64,000 bases of DNA from Typha latifolia (Eukaryota > Streptophyta > Magnoliopsida > Poales > Typhaceae): the NCBI GenBank assembly GCA_019914945.1, contig CM034100.1:14891096-14955095 (forward strand), written 5' to 3'. A model generated the notes under the pieces. That model saw only the letters and a program-made list of their open reading frames with translations, had not been told where the DNA came from and did not search any database. This document shows positions 63,523 through 64,000 of the stretch, piece after piece. The position numbers were made by a program, and so were the translations under genes. Numbering within the stretch: the stretch's first letter is position 1; every line of letters starts with the position of its first letter.

Positions 63523-64000
63523 TTTTGAAGTCCTCTATGATCCTTGGGTAAAATCAATGGGCCGAGAAGTGTTGAAAGTTTTCCCAAGTATTTGTCATCC
63601 AACTTAAAATTTATACATTTACATAACTTCCATGTATATTTTTTAAGTTTTAGGTGGCAGTTGGATGAGCTAATAAATACTATTTATAACCTAAATGAGT
63701 GCAGAAGTGTTGTGGCTCAAGTACTTACAACAAGGATGCATGCAACATTTTGAACAGGATAAGTAAACTAAATGGATGAGATGTGCTGTAGCCTCAGAGA
63801 AAAATGGTGATAAAATCAGAGAATCACCTAGAGGAAGCCGACATTCAATCCCTCAAGCAGACAAAATTTCCAGCAGCTTACTATTGCCAACCCACCAATG
63901 ATACTAATTCCACTATTTCTGGTCAAGTAGTTGCAGCCACCACCAAGTTGACTCAGCAGATCAATAAACTAATCCTGGCACTCTGGCAGTCATAGGGCCC
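62691..64000. other. Right-edge region with no recognised gene
   Basis: Two (CT)n tracts lie at 62697-62721 and 63491-63519. Around 62850-63120 all three plus frames are open for unusually long spans, but no translation resembles a protein I know. A frame at 63804-63995 is also unrecognised. This may be a leader or intron of a gene that continues past base 64000. Confidence 0.4.

Noticed and set aside
1..64000. CRISPR arrays, rRNA and tRNA genes
   Set aside because: No regularly spaced repeats, rRNA segments or cloverleaf-like genes were noticed; tRNA absence was judged by eye only.

Overview
This window is nuclear DNA from a flowering plant. All but two or three of the genes are split by GT-AG introns, the products are plant families (PLATZ, PPR-SMR, NARA5, the TTL allantoin synthase), and intergenic DNA is very AT-rich with (TA)n and (CT)n microsatellites. 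Several first exons are far richer in GC than later exons (IMPDH, the PP2C, NARA5, the PPR gene), which suggests a monocot; I cannot name the species from sequence alone.

Layout, left to right: IMP dehydrogenase (minus, last exon off the left edge); a 120-residue J-domain protein (plus, six coding exons); an AIG2/gamma-glutamylcyclotransferase-like gene (minus, intronless); a small Cys/His-rich protein of unknown function (minus); a 5.3-kb gene-poor stretch with a Tourist-like MITE; a PLATZ zinc-binding protein (plus); a second 4.6-kb gap; the plastid pfkB-type kinase NARA5 (plus); a large PHD-finger protein of the AIPP2/PAIPP2 type (minus, 13 coding exons over 10.5 kb); a 7.8-kb gap holding two copies of a Mutator-like MITE; the transthyretin-like allantoin synthase TTL (plus); SEC61 alpha (minus, with a leader intron); an intronless PPR-SMR gene of the SVR7/ATP4 type (plus); a POLTERGEIST-like PP2C (minus); and 2.7 kb with no recognisable gene.

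I worked the exon structures out by hand from splice sites, reading-phase continuity and the family sequences I know. The reconstructed lengths agree with the families: NARA5 468, TTL 328 and SEC61 alpha 475 residues. Genes alternate in orientation, giving four tail-to-tail pairs. I see no operon-like or biosynthetic cluster; these are mostly housekeeping, plastid-expression and signalling genes that happen to be neighbours.

No exotic new system is evident. The best leads are a MITE family with 11-bp target duplications, a second MITE whose empty site is preserved in a nearby duplicate, a required GC-AG intron in the PHD gene, a peroxisomal-signal-like nonapeptide at a TTL splice junction, and promoter-like GC islands with stress elements but no gene attached.
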